A stretch of DNA of 64,000 bases, from contig NZ_JAGTUF010000009.1 in assembly GCF_018224925.1 (NCBI RefSeq), positions 1 through 64,000 on the forward strand. The letters run 5' to 3'. Below are positions 19,361 through 28,776 of the stretch, one piece after another. The stretch comes from Magnetospirillum sulfuroxidans. Lineage in GTDB: Bacteria; Pseudomonadota; Alphaproteobacteria; Rhodospirillales; Magnetospirillaceae. How positions within the stretch are numbered: the first letter of the stretch is position 1; each line of letters opens with the position of its first letter. The translations under genes were made by a program, and so were the position numbers. The notes below the pieces were generated by a model that was not told where the DNA came from, made no database searches, and worked only from the letters and a program-made list of their open reading frames with translations.

Positions 19361-21148
19361 TCAGCCTTCTTTTTTCGGCTTGGGCAGGTCGGGCTTGATG
19401 TGCAATTCCTTCCAGCGCAAGGCTTCCACCTCGGCCGGCGCCCCCATCAGCAGGTCTTGAGCCTGCTGGTTCATGGGGAACAAAATGACCTCGCGGATAT
19501 TGGGCTGATCGGCCAGCAGCATGACGATACGATCAACGCCGGGAGCCGAACCACCATGCGGCGGCGCGCCATAGCGGAAGGCGTTCAACATGCCGCCGAA
19601 CTTTTCTTCCACCACTTCCGGGCCATAACCGGCAATGCCGAAAGCCTTGATCATGATATCGGCGCGGTGGTTGCGGATAGCCCCCGACGACAGTTCGACG
19701 CCGTTGCAGATGATGTCGTACTGATAGGCGTTGATGGTCAGCGGGTCCTGGTTTTCCAACGCGTCCATGCCGCCTTGGGGCATGGAGAACGGGTTGTGGC
19801 TGAAATCGATCTGGCCGGTTTCCTCGTTCATTTCGTACATGGGGAAATCGACGGTCCAGCAGAACTTGAACACGTCTTTTTCCAACAGGTCCAGATCGTT
19901 GCCGACCTTGGTGCGGACCAAGCCGGCAAACTTGGCCGCCGGCAATTCCTTGTCGCAGGCGAAGAACACGGCGTCGCCGTCATTGAGCTTGGCGGCGTGC
20001 TTGATGGCGGCAATCCGTTCGGGCTCCAGGTTCTTGGCGATGGGGCCCTTGGCGCCATCGGCGGCGAACTGGATATAGCCCAGACCGCCGGCACCGTTCT
20101 CACGCGCCCATTCGTTCAACTTGTCGAACCACGAGCGCGGCTGATTGGCGGCGCCAGGGGCCGGGATGGCACGGACCACCGCGCCCTTGTCCACCAGCTT
20201 GGCGAACAGGCCGAAGCCCGATCCGCGGAACGGCTCGGTCACGTCGGCGATCTCGATGGGGTTGCGCAGATCGGGCTTGTCCGAACCGTATTTCAGCATG
20301 GATTCGGCATACGGAATGCGCGGGAACGGCGCCGGCGTCACCTTGCGACCCTTGCCGAATTGCTTGAACACGCCTTCGAGCACCGGTTCAATGGCGGCGA
20401 AGACATCGTCTTGGGTGACGTAGCTCATCTCGAAATCGAGCTGGTAGAATTCGCCCGGCGAACGATCGGCACGGCCGGCTTCGTCGCGGAAGCACGGCGC
20501 GATCTGAAAGTATTTGTCGAAACCGGCGACCATCAACAATTGCTTGAATTGCTGCGGCGCCTGCGGCAAAGCGTAGAACTTGCCGGGATGCAGACGCGCC
20601 GGCACCAGATAATCGCGGGCGCCTTCCGGCGACGACGCGGTCAGGATCGGGGTCTGGAATTCGGTGAAGCCCTGGTCCAGCATGGACTTGCGCAAATAGG
20701 CGATGACCTGCGAGCGCAGCATCATGTTGGCGTGCACGTCTTCGCGACGCAGATCAAGGAAGCGATACTTGAGCCGCATATCCTCGGGGTATTCCTGATC
20801 GCCGGCCACCTGAATGGGCAGCACGTCGGCGATGGACTGAATCTCGATCTCGGCCACCTGCAATTCGATCTCGCCCGTGGGCAGGCGCGCATTGATGGTG
20901 TCGCCGCTCCGGCTGACCACCTTGCCGGTGACGGTGATGACACTTTCCGGCCGCGCCTTTTCCAAGGTGGCGAATACGGCGCTGGAAATGTCGATGACGC
21001 ATTGGGTCAAACCATAGTGATCGCGCAAATCGACGAACAGCAGGTTGCCATGGTCACGCTTGCGATGGACCCAACCGGACAGGCGGGCGGTGGTGCCGGA
21101 ATCGCTGGCGCGAAGCTGGCCGCAGGTGTGCGTGCGATACTGATGCAT
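19361..21148 (-). CDS. aspS: Aspartyl-tRNA synthetase (likely non-discriminating)
   Basis: This 595-residue class II synthetase charges tRNA-Asp, and probably tRNA-Asn, with aspartate. It has the N-terminal OB anticodon-binding domain ([18 protein letters not shown]), motif 2 ([24 protein letters not shown]), the bacterial GAD insertion and motif 3 ([14 protein letters not shown]). The His in RKRDHG marks AspRSs that also mischarge tRNA-Asn in bacteria using GatCAB, whereas discriminating enzymes carry Leu there. I start at the ATG at 21148 ([10 protein letters not shown]) by family alignment. It is convergent with the liu operon. Confidence 0.95.
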   Translation of the reverse strand: MHQYRTHTCGQLRASDSGTTARLSGWVHRKRDHGNLLFVDLRDHYGLTQCVIDISSAVFATLEKARPESVITVTGKVVSRSGDTINARLPTGEIELQVAEIEIQSIADVLPIQVAGDQEYPEDMRLKYRFLDLRREDVHANMMLRSQVIAYLRKSMLDQGFTEFQTPILTASSPEGARDYLVPARLHPGKFYALPQAPQQFKQLLMVAGFDKYFQIAPCFRDEAGRADRSPGEFYQLDFEMSYVTQDDVFAAIEPVLEGVFKQFGKGRKVTPAPFPRIPYAESMLKYGSDKPDLRNPIEIADVTEPFRGSGFGLFAKLVDKGAVVRAIPAPGAANQPRSWFDKLNEWARENGAGGLGYIQFAADGAKGPIAKNLEPERIAAIKHAAKLNDGDAVFFACDKELPAAKFAGLVRTKVGNDLDLLEKDVFKFCWTVDFPMYEMNEETGQIDFSHNPFSMPQGGMDALENQDPLTINAYQYDIICNGVELSSGAIRNHRADIMIKAFGIAGYGPEVVEEKFGGMLNAFRYGAPPHGGSAPGVDRIVMLLADQPNIREVILFPMNQQAQDLLMGAPAEVEALRWKELHIKPDLPKPKKEG

Positions 21149-21160
21149 GGTCAAAACGAT

Positions 21161-21206
21161 CCCCGGTGGGTGCGCGAGAAACGGGAAAAGACACATGCCA
21201 CCGGGG
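21161..21206 (-). terminator. Inverted repeat between lipoprotein gene and aspS
   Basis: CCCCGGTGG at 21161-21169 and CCACCGGGG at 21198-21206 are perfect 9-bp arms with a 28-base loop. On the minus strand the stem is followed by ATCGTTTTG. It may be a weak terminator for the lipoprotein gene or part of the aspS leader. Confidence 0.35.
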
Positions 21207-21227
21207 TGTTGTCAAGATGGAAAGCGG

Positions 21228-22154
21228 TTACTTGGTTTTAGCCGTTTCAGATGTTGGACTGCCCTCGGCCGCCGACGGCACCGAACCCGAGCGCGATTCG
21301 ACCACGCCAAGCTGGATCGTCAAATGGTTCAAACTCTTCAACAAGGCATTGTTGGTCGACGTCAAGGCTGTCGCCGCGGCGGGCGATTTGTTCGCCAGAT
21401 CATCATTTGCCTTAATCTGAGACCGCAAGCCATCAATCCGACCACGTAAAGCATCCGCCGTTGTCGGTGCGGTATCATTACGAGCGAGATTCATAATGCC
21501 AGAGTAAAATGAACAAGCGTCATGATAGCGATAAACATCGGCCAGCATGGCATCGACGCTGTAAACGACATCCTTATTGCTGCTCGTCACCATCATCTTT
21601 TGCCGCAATGAATTTCGCATATCGTCGATTTTGCCAACAATGGCGGCAGCGACATTTTTTTGGTAAATGCTTTCATTCCAATTGGCATGCACGCCACTGG
21701 TTGCGCCCGCCGCGCCCGCCAAAGCCCGGGCGGCGTCCGCCCCGGTGACGATGGCCCCCGCCCCCCCCAACAAGGTGGTGACGGTGGAAAAAACGAAATT
21801 CGAACCGGCGGCATTAGCCTCGATGGCCGCCTTGTGGGCGGCACAACGCTGATCCGACAGCATGATCAAGTGATCCATCAGACGATTGCGACATGCCGCA
21901 GCATCGGCGGCGGCCGTGACGTCGGAGCCGGAGCCGGAGCCGGCGGCAACGGCATAACCACAATTGCCGCCGGGCAACGTGTCTGTCTCGATATTAAAGG
22001 CCTTGAAAACAACCTTGCCATCAACTTCTTGGGCGCCATCAGGCCCGATGACGACTGGATTGACTTCGTAGCTGTCCTTGATCCGGCTGCACGCGGAGAC
22101 GGATACGGTCAAAGCAACGGCAAGCGCCGCCAGTTGAACAGATTTGTATTGCAT
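21228..22154 (-). CDS. Lipoprotein of unknown function
   Basis: I do not recognise this 308-residue protein. It begins MQYKSVQLAALAVALTVSVSAC, a lipoprotein signal with lipobox SVSAC. The mature part contains extra cysteines (GGNCGY, AAACRNR, DQRCAAH, HDACSFY), a Gly/Ala-rich hydrophobic stretch around VTTLLGGAGAIVTGADAARALAGAAGA that could insert in or lie on a membrane, and a C-terminal helical part ending in a Ser/Thr/Lys tail. The ATG at 22154 has GGGAG upstream. It stands alone between aspS and rnd. Its base composition looks less GC-rich than its neighbours, which may indicate recent acquisition. Confidence 0.7.
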   Translation of the reverse strand: MQYKSVQLAALAVALTVSVSACSRIKDSYEVNPVVIGPDGAQEVDGKVVFKAFNIETDTLPGGNCGYAVAAGSGSGSDVTAAADAAACRNRLMDHLIMLSDQRCAAHKAAIEANAAGSNFVFSTVTTLLGGAGAIVTGADAARALAGAAGATSGVHANWNESIYQKNVAAAIVGKIDDMRNSLRQKMMVTSSNKDVVYSVDAMLADVYRYHDACSFYSGIMNLARNDTAPTTADALRGRIDGLRSQIKANDDLANKSPAAATALTSTNNALLKSLNHLTIQLGVVESRSGSVPSAAEGSPTSETAKTK

Positions 22155-22325
22155 GACCACTCCCAGAACATTACCTCTGGGAAAAATACGACTTTTACAA
22201 ATCATTTTCCACAAAGATATCACCTTAGGTTGCTTTTGGCCACGTCATTCCCCATTCCATTCAAAGTGGATTAAGCCGACGCCCAGCCTTGCCGAAAAAG
22301 GCTGAAGGGTGTATCACTTCACCCC

Positions 22326-23534
22326 ATGCCCATGATCGCCGATACCGCCGAACTCGCCGCCTTTTGCCAGCGTCTTTCCTCGGCCCCCTACGTCACCGTC
22401 GACACCGAATTCATGCGGGAGAAGACCTATTATCCGCAACTGTGCCTGGTGCAGTTGGCCGGCCCGGATGAAGCGCGCGCCGTTGACCCGCTGGCACCGG
22501 GGATGGATCTGTCGCCGCTGTTCGACTTGCTGGCCAATCCCAACGTCTTGAAGGTCTTCCACGCCGCCCGCCAGGACGTGGAAATCTTCTTGCACCTGTC
22601 CGGCGCCGTGCCGATTCCGCTCTTCGACACCCAAGTCGCCGCCATGGTCTGCGGCTTTGGCGATTCGGTCGGATACGAGACCTTGGCCAGCCAATTGGCC
22701 AAAGCCCGCATCGACAAATCCATGCGTTTCACCGATTGGTCGCTGCGGCCGCTGACGGAAAAGCAAATTCAATACGCCCTGGCCGACGTCACCCATCTGC
22801 GGGTCGCTTATGAAAAGCTGGTGCGCAAGATGGAAAAGAACGGTCGCATCGGCTGGTTGGTCGATGAAATGGCCGAACTGGCCTGTCCCGACACCTATCG
22901 CACCGACCCGGAAAACGCCTGGAAGCGGTTGAAGCCGCGTTCCAGCAGCCCGAAATTCCTCGCCGTGCTCAAGGAACTGGCCGCTTGGCGCGAGCGCGAG
23001 GCGCAAGAACGCGACATTCCGCGTCAACGCATGTTGCGCGACGAAACCTTGATGGAAATTGCCGCCCATCACCCTGCTTCGGTGGATGAATTGGCCCGCA
23101 CCCGTGGCATGGGCAAAGGCATGGTCGAAGGCCGCATGGGCACCGCCATCTTGGAGGCGGTCAAACGCGGCCTCGCTTTGCCGGAAGACCAGATTCCCAA
23201 GCCGCCCGACCGGGTGGAATTGCCGCGCGGCCTTGGCCCGGTGGTCGATCTGCTCAAGGTTTTGTTGAAAATGAAATGCGATGCCGAAGGCGTCGCCAGC
23301 AAATTGGTGGCCAATTCCGCCGATATCGAGGCCATTGCCGCCGACGACAACGCCAATGTTCAAGCCCTGCAAGGCTGGCGCCGCGACCTGTTCGGGGCCG
23401 ATGCCCTGGCGTTGAAGCACGGTCGCCTGGGCTTGGGCTTTTGCACCGATGGCCGCCGCCTGCGTCTGGCGCCGCTGGAACCGGTTGAGCCGGTTGAGCC
23501 CCAGTGCACCCCAGCCATGGCTGACATGGATTAA
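22326..23534 (+). CDS. rnd: Ribonuclease D
   Basis: This 402-residue 3'-5' exonuclease trims tRNA precursors and other structured RNAs. The DEDD active site is intact: ExoI in VTVDTEFMRE, ExoII in VFHAARQDVEIF and ExoIII in QYALADVTHLRVAYEKL. A first HRDC domain follows (REREAQERDIPRQRMLRDETLMEIA), and a second C-terminal region extends to the end. Length is normal. Two in-frame ATGs lie at 22326 and 22332. It appears monocistronic. Confidence 0.95.
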   Translation: MPMIADTAELAAFCQRLSSAPYVTVDTEFMREKTYYPQLCLVQLAGPDEARAVDPLAPGMDLSPLFDLLANPNVLKVFHAARQDVEIFLHLSGAVPIPLFDTQVAAMVCGFGDSVGYETLASQLAKARIDKSMRFTDWSLRPLTEKQIQYALADVTHLRVAYEKLVRKMEKNGRIGWLVDEMAELACPDTYRTDPENAWKRLKPRSSSPKFLAVLKELAAWREREAQERDIPRQRMLRDETLMEIAAHHPASVDELARTRGMGKGMVEGRMGTAILEAVKRGLALPEDQIPKPPDRVELPRGLGPVVDLLKVLLKMKCDAEGVASKLVANSADIEAIAADDNANVQALQGWRRDLFGADALALKHGRLGLGFCTDGRRLRLAPLEPVEPVEPQCTPAMADMD

Positions 23535-23806
23535 GACCAGCCGTGAAATGCCGGCCGTGAAATGATCGTGATCCAACGAATCAGTTCATGCGCCGCGTGG
23601 TCTCTGACCAAATCCCGCGATCTCTGCCGGGATATGGGGTCCCCTTTCCGCTGAAAATGACCGCCCGAATTGCCCGGACTCCCCCTTGGCGTGCTCATAC
23701 GCAGGATGATTACTGCAACTATTTATTGTTACTGATGGCGATATAAAACTATGATTAGCGATCGCCACTGAGTGCATTTGCACCAATGATTGCACGGAGA
23801 CTCGCC

Positions 23807-24412
23807 ATGATTTCGAAGAAAATGCTGTTTGCCACCGCTGCCGCCGCCGCCGCCGCCGCCATCGTCGCCCTCCCGGCTCTGGCCGCCACCCAGCACGACA
23901 ATGAAGTTTTTTTCGCCATTGCCGGGGTTACCCAGTTCCAATTTAGCGAAACCGCCCATTCCATCACCAGCGGCCAACCCTATGGCGGCACCACCTCCAA
24001 TGTCAGCAAATCGGGCGCCCAAGCCCGCATCGTGGTCAAGGCCGGCCGCAAGGGCTCGTCTTCCGTTGCTAATTGGTTCAAAACCCAGGTGGCCGCCGGT
24101 CAGACGCTGGCCTGCGACAGCAAGGGGACATTTCCCGACGCGTTGAATTTCGCCGTCCAGGGCACCTTAACCATGACCGTTGGCGATAAAACCATCACCT
24201 GTCAGGACGTCCTGGTCGCTCAGGGCCATTTCGGCACCACCAATAATTGGTGGATGGGCGGCCCCAACATGCAAGGCGCCCATGTTTCGCTGTCCGGCAT
24301 CACCCTGCAAAGCTGCAAGGCCGCCGGCTCTGTTTTGCCGATTGAAGTTACCTTTAGCCCGCAGACACCCTGCGTCAACAACTTCAATATCAGCGTGATT
24401 GAGCTCAAGTAA
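23807..24412 (+). CDS. Secreted protein of unknown function, four cysteines
   Basis: I do not recognise this 201-residue protein. It starts MISKKMLFATAAAAAAAAIVALPALAA, a signal peptide whose alanine run is encoded by a GCC microsatellite. The mature protein looks beta-rich, with four cysteines (TLACDSKG, KTITCQDV, QSCKAAG, TPCVNNF) that could make two disulfides, and a GTTNNWWMGGPNMQG segment. The ATG at 23807 has a GGAG-type site upstream. It is isolated, followed by its own strong terminator. A periplasmic or surface role is inferred from the signal and cysteines alone. Confidence 0.72.
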   Translation: MISKKMLFATAAAAAAAAIVALPALAATQHDNEVFFAIAGVTQFQFSETAHSITSGQPYGGTTSNVSKSGAQARIVVKAGRKGSSSVANWFKTQVAAGQTLACDSKGTFPDALNFAVQGTLTMTVGDKTITCQDVLVAQGHFGTTNNWWMGGPNMQGAHVSLSGITLQSCKAAGSVLPIEVTFSPQTPCVNNFNISVIELK

Positions 24413-24420
24413 GGCCATGG

Positions 24421-24451
24421 GGGGGCGCCTGAGAGCGCCCCCTTATATCTT
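24421..24451 (+). terminator. Rho-independent terminator
   Basis: GGGGGCGC / GCGCCCCC form a perfect 8-bp stem with a CTGAGA loop, followed by TTATATCTT. It ends the secreted-protein transcript and abuts the stop codon of the convergent ppx gene. Confidence 0.85.
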
Positions 24452-25924
24452 CCGAAACACCAGATTGGTGCAATCCAGCGTCTTGGCCAGCTTGTCGAAG
24501 GTGCGGTCGTTATCGATGGCAAAGGCCGGATTAATGGCCGGCACTTCGATGATGACATCGCCGCCATCGAACAACAGCCGGGTCTGCTTCAACAGATTGG
24601 GCGCGCCGCCGGACAGAGTATGGGCCAGGCGTAGCGCCACCCCTGTCACCCGACAACGCTTGAGGTCGGCTTCGTCCAGCAGGCCAATGGCCATCTGCGC
24701 ATATGATGCGTCATCATCCCCCTGATACCGCTGATAGACCGTATAGGCGATGGCGGCGCGGTCACGGTGCGGCACCCCCATGAAGGGCAACCGCAGCAGG
24801 CGGTGAAAGGCCTGCTCGGCCCGATAATCCGGGTGCTCGTTCCAAAAGATATCGGACACCAGACAGGCGGCGTGGCGCAACCGGGCGTCATGGATGGTTT
24901 CACCGGGAAACAACGGCGCCATCCACGACATCAGTTCATCGCCATGTTCGGGAAAACGGGCATTCATCAGCGCCATTTGCCGACAGACCGACAACAAAGG
25001 ATCTTGCTGGCGCAGCCGGTCGGGCAGACGGCGATAGAACTGCCCTTCGCGCATGCCGTAAATGGAAAACACCAGATTGGATGGGTTGGAGGCGCGGATC
25101 ACCCGATCCAACAACAGCGCCGCCAGCGGCAAATTCCCCACCCGCTTTTTTGATACCCCCGGAACCTTTTCCAGGGATTTCTTACTTTGACCGGCGATCA
25201 AATCAATGATGCGCAGGGCTTCTTTGGGGTCGATGGCGAAATTGTCCAGAACCGTCAGCGGATGGTGAGTCTGGGCGATACAAATCCGGGCAATGGCCCG
25301 CCAGGCGCCGCCAACGGCATAAAGGCTGCGCCCTCGCCCTTGCTCGAGGAACGGCACGTCTTTCAGATGCTTGGAGATCACCTCGTCGGCCTTGGCCCGG
25401 TCGTCGCCCGAAGCCTCGGCCAGACGCAGGACCCCCAGCGGCATGGTCACGTGGGCGCCAAAATCACCATCTTGCACGGTGACCAGTTCCAGCGAACCAC
25501 CGCCCAAATCGGCGACGATGCCATCGGCATCGGGCGTCCCGCACAACACCCCCATGGCCGCCGCCTTGGCTTCCTGCCCCCCGGACAGCACCTTGACCTC
25601 GACATCGAAGCGGGCCTCGATCTCGGCGACGAAATCGGCCCCATCGCTGGCATCGCGCACCGCCGCCGTCGCTAAAATATCCAGGCGTTCGACTTCCATC
25701 GCCCGCGACAGGGCAACAAACCGGCCAACCGCCGCCAGCGCCCCATCGACGCCATCGGGATTAAGCTGGCCGGTCTTCCCCAGCCCCCAGCCCAAGGCGC
25801 AGACAGCCTTTTCGTTGAACAGCGGCACCGGCACGCGGGCGGCACCGTCATAGACGCATAAACGGATGGAATTAGAGCCGATATCAATGATGCCGACGGG
25901 TTCCTGGCGGCGCTTGATCTTCAT
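24443..25924 (-). CDS. ppx: Exopolyphosphatase (Ppx/GppA family)
   Basis: This 493-residue protein hydrolyses terminal phosphates of polyphosphate, or pppGpp in the GppA branch. It has the actin-like ATPase fold: phosphate loop VGIIDIGSNSIRLCVYDG near the N-terminus, LATAAVRDASDG, and the DLGGGSLELVTV second loop. The C-terminal half is an HD-like helical domain (HAACLVSDIFWNEHPDYRAEQAFHRLL). It starts three bases after ppk1 ends, giving a ppk1-ppx operon in which synthesis and breakdown of polyphosphate are co-expressed. Given that context the Ppx role is favoured over GppA. Confidence 0.93.
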   Translation of the reverse strand: MKIKRRQEPVGIIDIGSNSIRLCVYDGAARVPVPLFNEKAVCALGWGLGKTGQLNPDGVDGALAAVGRFVALSRAMEVERLDILATAAVRDASDGADFVAEIEARFDVEVKVLSGGQEAKAAAMGVLCGTPDADGIVADLGGGSLELVTVQDGDFGAHVTMPLGVLRLAEASGDDRAKADEVISKHLKDVPFLEQGRGRSLYAVGGAWRAIARICIAQTHHPLTVLDNFAIDPKEALRIIDLIAGQSKKSLEKVPGVSKKRVGNLPLAALLLDRVIRASNPSNLVFSIYGMREGQFYRRLPDRLRQQDPLLSVCRQMALMNARFPEHGDELMSWMAPLFPGETIHDARLRHAACLVSDIFWNEHPDYRAEQAFHRLLRLPFMGVPHRDRAAIAYTVYQRYQGDDDASYAQMAIGLLDEADLKRCRVTGVALRLAHTLSGGAPNLLKQTRLLFDGGDVIIEVPAINPAFAIDNDRTFDKLAKTLDCTNLVFRKI

Positions 25925-25927
25925 GGT

Positions 25928-28078
25928 TTAATCCAGCAACAGCTTTGGCGTCCGCACCTTTTCGCCGGCGCTGCCCCGACCAGACAGGCTGGGATTGGTC
26001 ATGAAATAAGTGTGGGCCGAGAACCCCGAACCATCCGGCGACACCCGGCGATAAACCCCATCGGCCCCCAGCACCCAACTTTGCGCCATGTCCTTGAGAT
26101 TGGCCACCATGATCTGTTCCAGAATCTGACGATGCACGGTGGCGTTCTCGATGGGCACCAAGGTTTCAACCCGCCAATCCATATTGCGCTGCATCCAATC
26201 GGCCGAGGAGATATAGATCTTGGCCTGACGGCTGGGCAAGCGGCTGCCATTGCCGAACACCACCACGCGGGTGTGTTCCAGGAAACGGCCGACGATGGAT
26301 TTGACCCGGATATTGTCCGATAGCCCCGGCACGCCCGGACGCAGACAGCAGATGCCGCGAATAACCAAATCGACCTGCACCCCGGCTTGGGATGCGCGAT
26401 ACAAGGAATCGATCAGCTTGGGATCAACCAGCGAATTCATCTTGCCCCAAATGGCCGCCGGCTTGCCGGACTGGGCGAATTCAATTTCGCGGTCGATATT
26501 GGCCAACAGCGATTTTTTCAGGAACAAGGGGGCGATGGCCAGTTTTTCCATCTTTTCCGGCACCGCGTAGCCGGTCATGTAGTTGAAGGCCTTGCTGGCG
26601 TCCCGCGTCAGATTCTCGTCGCACGTGAAGAACGACAGATCGGTGTAAACCTTGGCGGTGATCGGATGATAATTGCCGGTGCCGTAATGGACGTAAGACA
26701 CCAGCCCGCCGCCTTCGCGCCGCACCACCAGGGAAATCTTGGCGTGGGTCTTCAGCTCCATGAAGCCGAACACCACGTTGGCGCCGGCCGCTTCCAGATC
26801 GCGAGCCCACCGGATATTGGCTTCCTCGTCGAAACGGGCTTTCAGCTCGACCATGCAGGTCACCGATTTCCCCGCCTCGGCCGCCTCGATCAGCGCCTTG
26901 ACGATGGGGCTGTCCTTCGAGGTGCGGTACAGCGTCTGCTTGATCGCCACCACATTGGGATCACGCGCCGCCTGACGCAGGAACTGCACCACCACGTCGA
27001 AGCTTTCGAACGGGTGATGGACGATGATGTCCTTCTTGCGAATGGCGGCGAAGCAATCACCGCCGAAATCGCGCACCCGTTCGGGGAAGCGGGCGTTATA
27101 GGGAGGGAACAGCAGATCGGGACGTTCATCGACGATGATTTGCTTGGTATCGACCAGCCCGATCGTCTCGTCGAATTCATAGACGTCGCCTTCGACCGCA
27201 TGCATCTCGGCGACCACCAGATTCTTCAGTTCCTCGGGAATCCCCGAGCTGAAGGTCAGGCGAATGACGTGACCGCGCCGACGGCGCTTGAGCGCGCTTT
27301 CGAACACGCGGACCAGATCCTCGGCCTCTTCATCGATATCCATTTCCGAATCGCGGATGACGCGAAACAAGCCGTTTGCTTCCATGCGAAAGCCAGGGAA
27401 CAGCCGATCCAGGAACAGCAGCACCAGCTTTTCCAGCGGCAGGAAGCGAATGGCCTCGCCCGGCAGGCGGATAAAACGTTCCAATTGCGGCGGCAATGGC
27501 ACCAAGGCGCGCAGAACCTCGCCGTCATCAAGACGGAACAGGTGCAGCACCAGGGCGATGCCGGCATTGGGCAGGAACGGGAACGGATGGGCCGGATCAA
27601 TGGCCAAGGGCGTCAGCACCGGAAAGACGTGTTCCATGAAGCGCGAATCCAGCCACTTCATATCCGCCTTGGTCAGCTCGTTTTGTTCAAGCACGCTGAT
27701 GCCGACCTCGCGCAATTCCACCTGCAACGACCGCCAGCAATCCTTTTGCGCCCGCAGCAATTCCGAAGCCATACCGTTGATGGCGACCAATTGCTGGGCC
27801 GGGGTTAGACCGTCTTCCGAGGTGGTCATGACCCCGGCTTCCACCTGCCCCTTCAGGCCGGCGACGCGCACCATGTAGAATTCATCCAGGTTTGACGCCG
27901 AGATGGACAAGAAACGCAGCCGCTCAAGCAAGGGATGGCGGTGGTTCACCGCTTCTTCGATAACCCGAAGATTGAACGCCAACCACGACAGCTCGCGATT
28001 GATGAAGCGGTCTTTCGAATCCATGGCGATGGTCGGGGTGTCGATGGCCTGCACGGTGGTCAAGGGGGTCTCTCCCAT
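25928..28078 (-). CDS. ppk1: Polyphosphate kinase 1
   Basis: This 716-residue enzyme builds polyphosphate from ATP. N-terminal, head and two phospholipase-D-like C-terminal domains are present: [19 protein letters not shown], then [22 protein letters not shown], and the autophosphorylated-His region [54 protein letters not shown] is highly family-specific. An in-frame GTG lies at 28090, but I prefer the ATG at 28078 because AAGGG sits at workable spacing; either is possible. It leads the ppk1-ppx operon, divergent from the SixA-like gene. Confidence 0.95.
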   Translation of the reverse strand: MGETPLTTVQAIDTPTIAMDSKDRFINRELSWLAFNLRVIEEAVNHRHPLLERLRFLSISASNLDEFYMVRVAGLKGQVEAGVMTTSEDGLTPAQQLVAINGMASELLRAQKDCWRSLQVELREVGISVLEQNELTKADMKWLDSRFMEHVFPVLTPLAIDPAHPFPFLPNAGIALVLHLFRLDDGEVLRALVPLPPQLERFIRLPGEAIRFLPLEKLVLLFLDRLFPGFRMEANGLFRVIRDSEMDIDEEAEDLVRVFESALKRRRRGHVIRLTFSSGIPEELKNLVVAEMHAVEGDVYEFDETIGLVDTKQIIVDERPDLLFPPYNARFPERVRDFGGDCFAAIRKKDIIVHHPFESFDVVVQFLRQAARDPNVVAIKQTLYRTSKDSPIVKALIEAAEAGKSVTCMVELKARFDEEANIRWARDLEAAGANVVFGFMELKTHAKISLVVRREGGGLVSYVHYGTGNYHPITAKVYTDLSFFTCDENLTRDASKAFNYMTGYAVPEKMEKLAIAPLFLKKSLLANIDREIEFAQSGKPAAIWGKMNSLVDPKLIDSLYRASQAGVQVDLVIRGICCLRPGVPGLSDNIRVKSIVGRFLEHTRVVVFGNGSRLPSRQAKIYISSADWMQRNMDWRVETLVPIENATVHRQILEQIMVANLKDMAQSWVLGADGVYRRVSPDGSGFSAHTYFMTNPSLSGRGSAGEKVRTPKLLLD

Positions 28079-28114
28079 CTGAATGGACACCCTTTATATA
28101 TCCTCAACCGCTCC

Positions 28115-28142
28115 CTGTCATGATCCCCTGGCGCGCTGTCAC
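28115..28142. promoter_or_regulatory. Possible PhoB half-sites
   Basis: CTGTCAT at 28115-28121 and CTGTCAC at 28136-28142 match the PhoB direct-repeat heptamer. They are 21 bases apart instead of the usual 11, about two helical turns, with only a weak match between them. The location between ppk1 and the SixA-like gene makes phosphate control plausible but unproven. Confidence 0.3.
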
Positions 28143-28212
28143 GGATGCTTCATCCTGAGCGACGGCGACACGCGCCATAGTGGCGCCGCCACAGTGAAAC
28201 GGGATCACCTGA

Positions 28213-28743
28213 ATGAAACGCATCTATCTGTTGCGCCATGCGAAATCCAGCTGGGACGACGTCACCATGGACGATTTCCAACGCCCCCTGAATGGTCGAG
28301 GCCGCAAGGCCGCCCGCCGTATGGGGAAATATCTGAGCGAACAAGGCATCCGCCCCAACATGATCTTGTGCTCGGCGGCGACCCGCACCCGCGCCACCTA
28401 TGACATCTTGGAAAGCAGCCTGGAAGGCGTTCCGGTCAGCTTCGAGGATGGATTGTACGAAGCCAGCCGCGGCGATTTGCTGCACCGGCTGCAACGCCTG
28501 GACGGTCATTTGCAATCGGTGCTGCTGATCGGTCACAATCCGGGGCTGGAAAAGCTGGCGCTGGCCCTCAGCAACGGTCACGGCGATGCCGTCGCCATGA
28601 AAAAGCTGGAACAGAAATATCCCACCGGGACCCTGAGCATTCTGGAAACCCCGGCCCCGCATTGGCCGGAACTCGATGCCGGCACCTGCCGCCTGATCGA
28701 CGTCATCCGCCCCAAGGACCTGGACCCCGAAGACGACGATTAG
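28213..28743 (+). CDS. SixA-like histidine phosphatase
   Basis: This 176-residue protein belongs to the histidine phosphatase superfamily, SixA branch. The catalytic RHG-type motif is YLLRHAKSSWDD near the N-terminus, with the second Arg in SAATRTRATYDIL and the second His in LLIGHNPGLEKLAL. SixA proteins remove phosphate from phosphohistidine on phosphorelay or PTS proteins. Length is normal. It is divergent from ppk1-ppx, a neighbourhood suggesting a phosphate link, though its substrate cannot be told from sequence. Confidence 0.88.
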   Translation: MKRIYLLRHAKSSWDDVTMDDFQRPLNGRGRKAARRMGKYLSEQGIRPNMILCSAATRTRATYDILESSLEGVPVSFEDGLYEASRGDLLHRLQRLDGHLQSVLLIGHNPGLEKLALALSNGHGDAVAMKKLEQKYPTGTLSILETPAPHWPELDAGTCRLIDVIRPKDLDPEDDD

Positions 28744-28776
28744 GGCGACGACAGCCAAAGCCAAGGCCGGCGGCTT

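Noticed and set aside
19400-21241. A 613-codon open frame opposite aspS
   Set aside because: Fully antisense to aspS motifs; no recognisable protein features.
26387-27808. A 473-codon open frame opposite ppk1
   Set aside because: Antisense to conserved polyphosphate kinase; no start site or family support.
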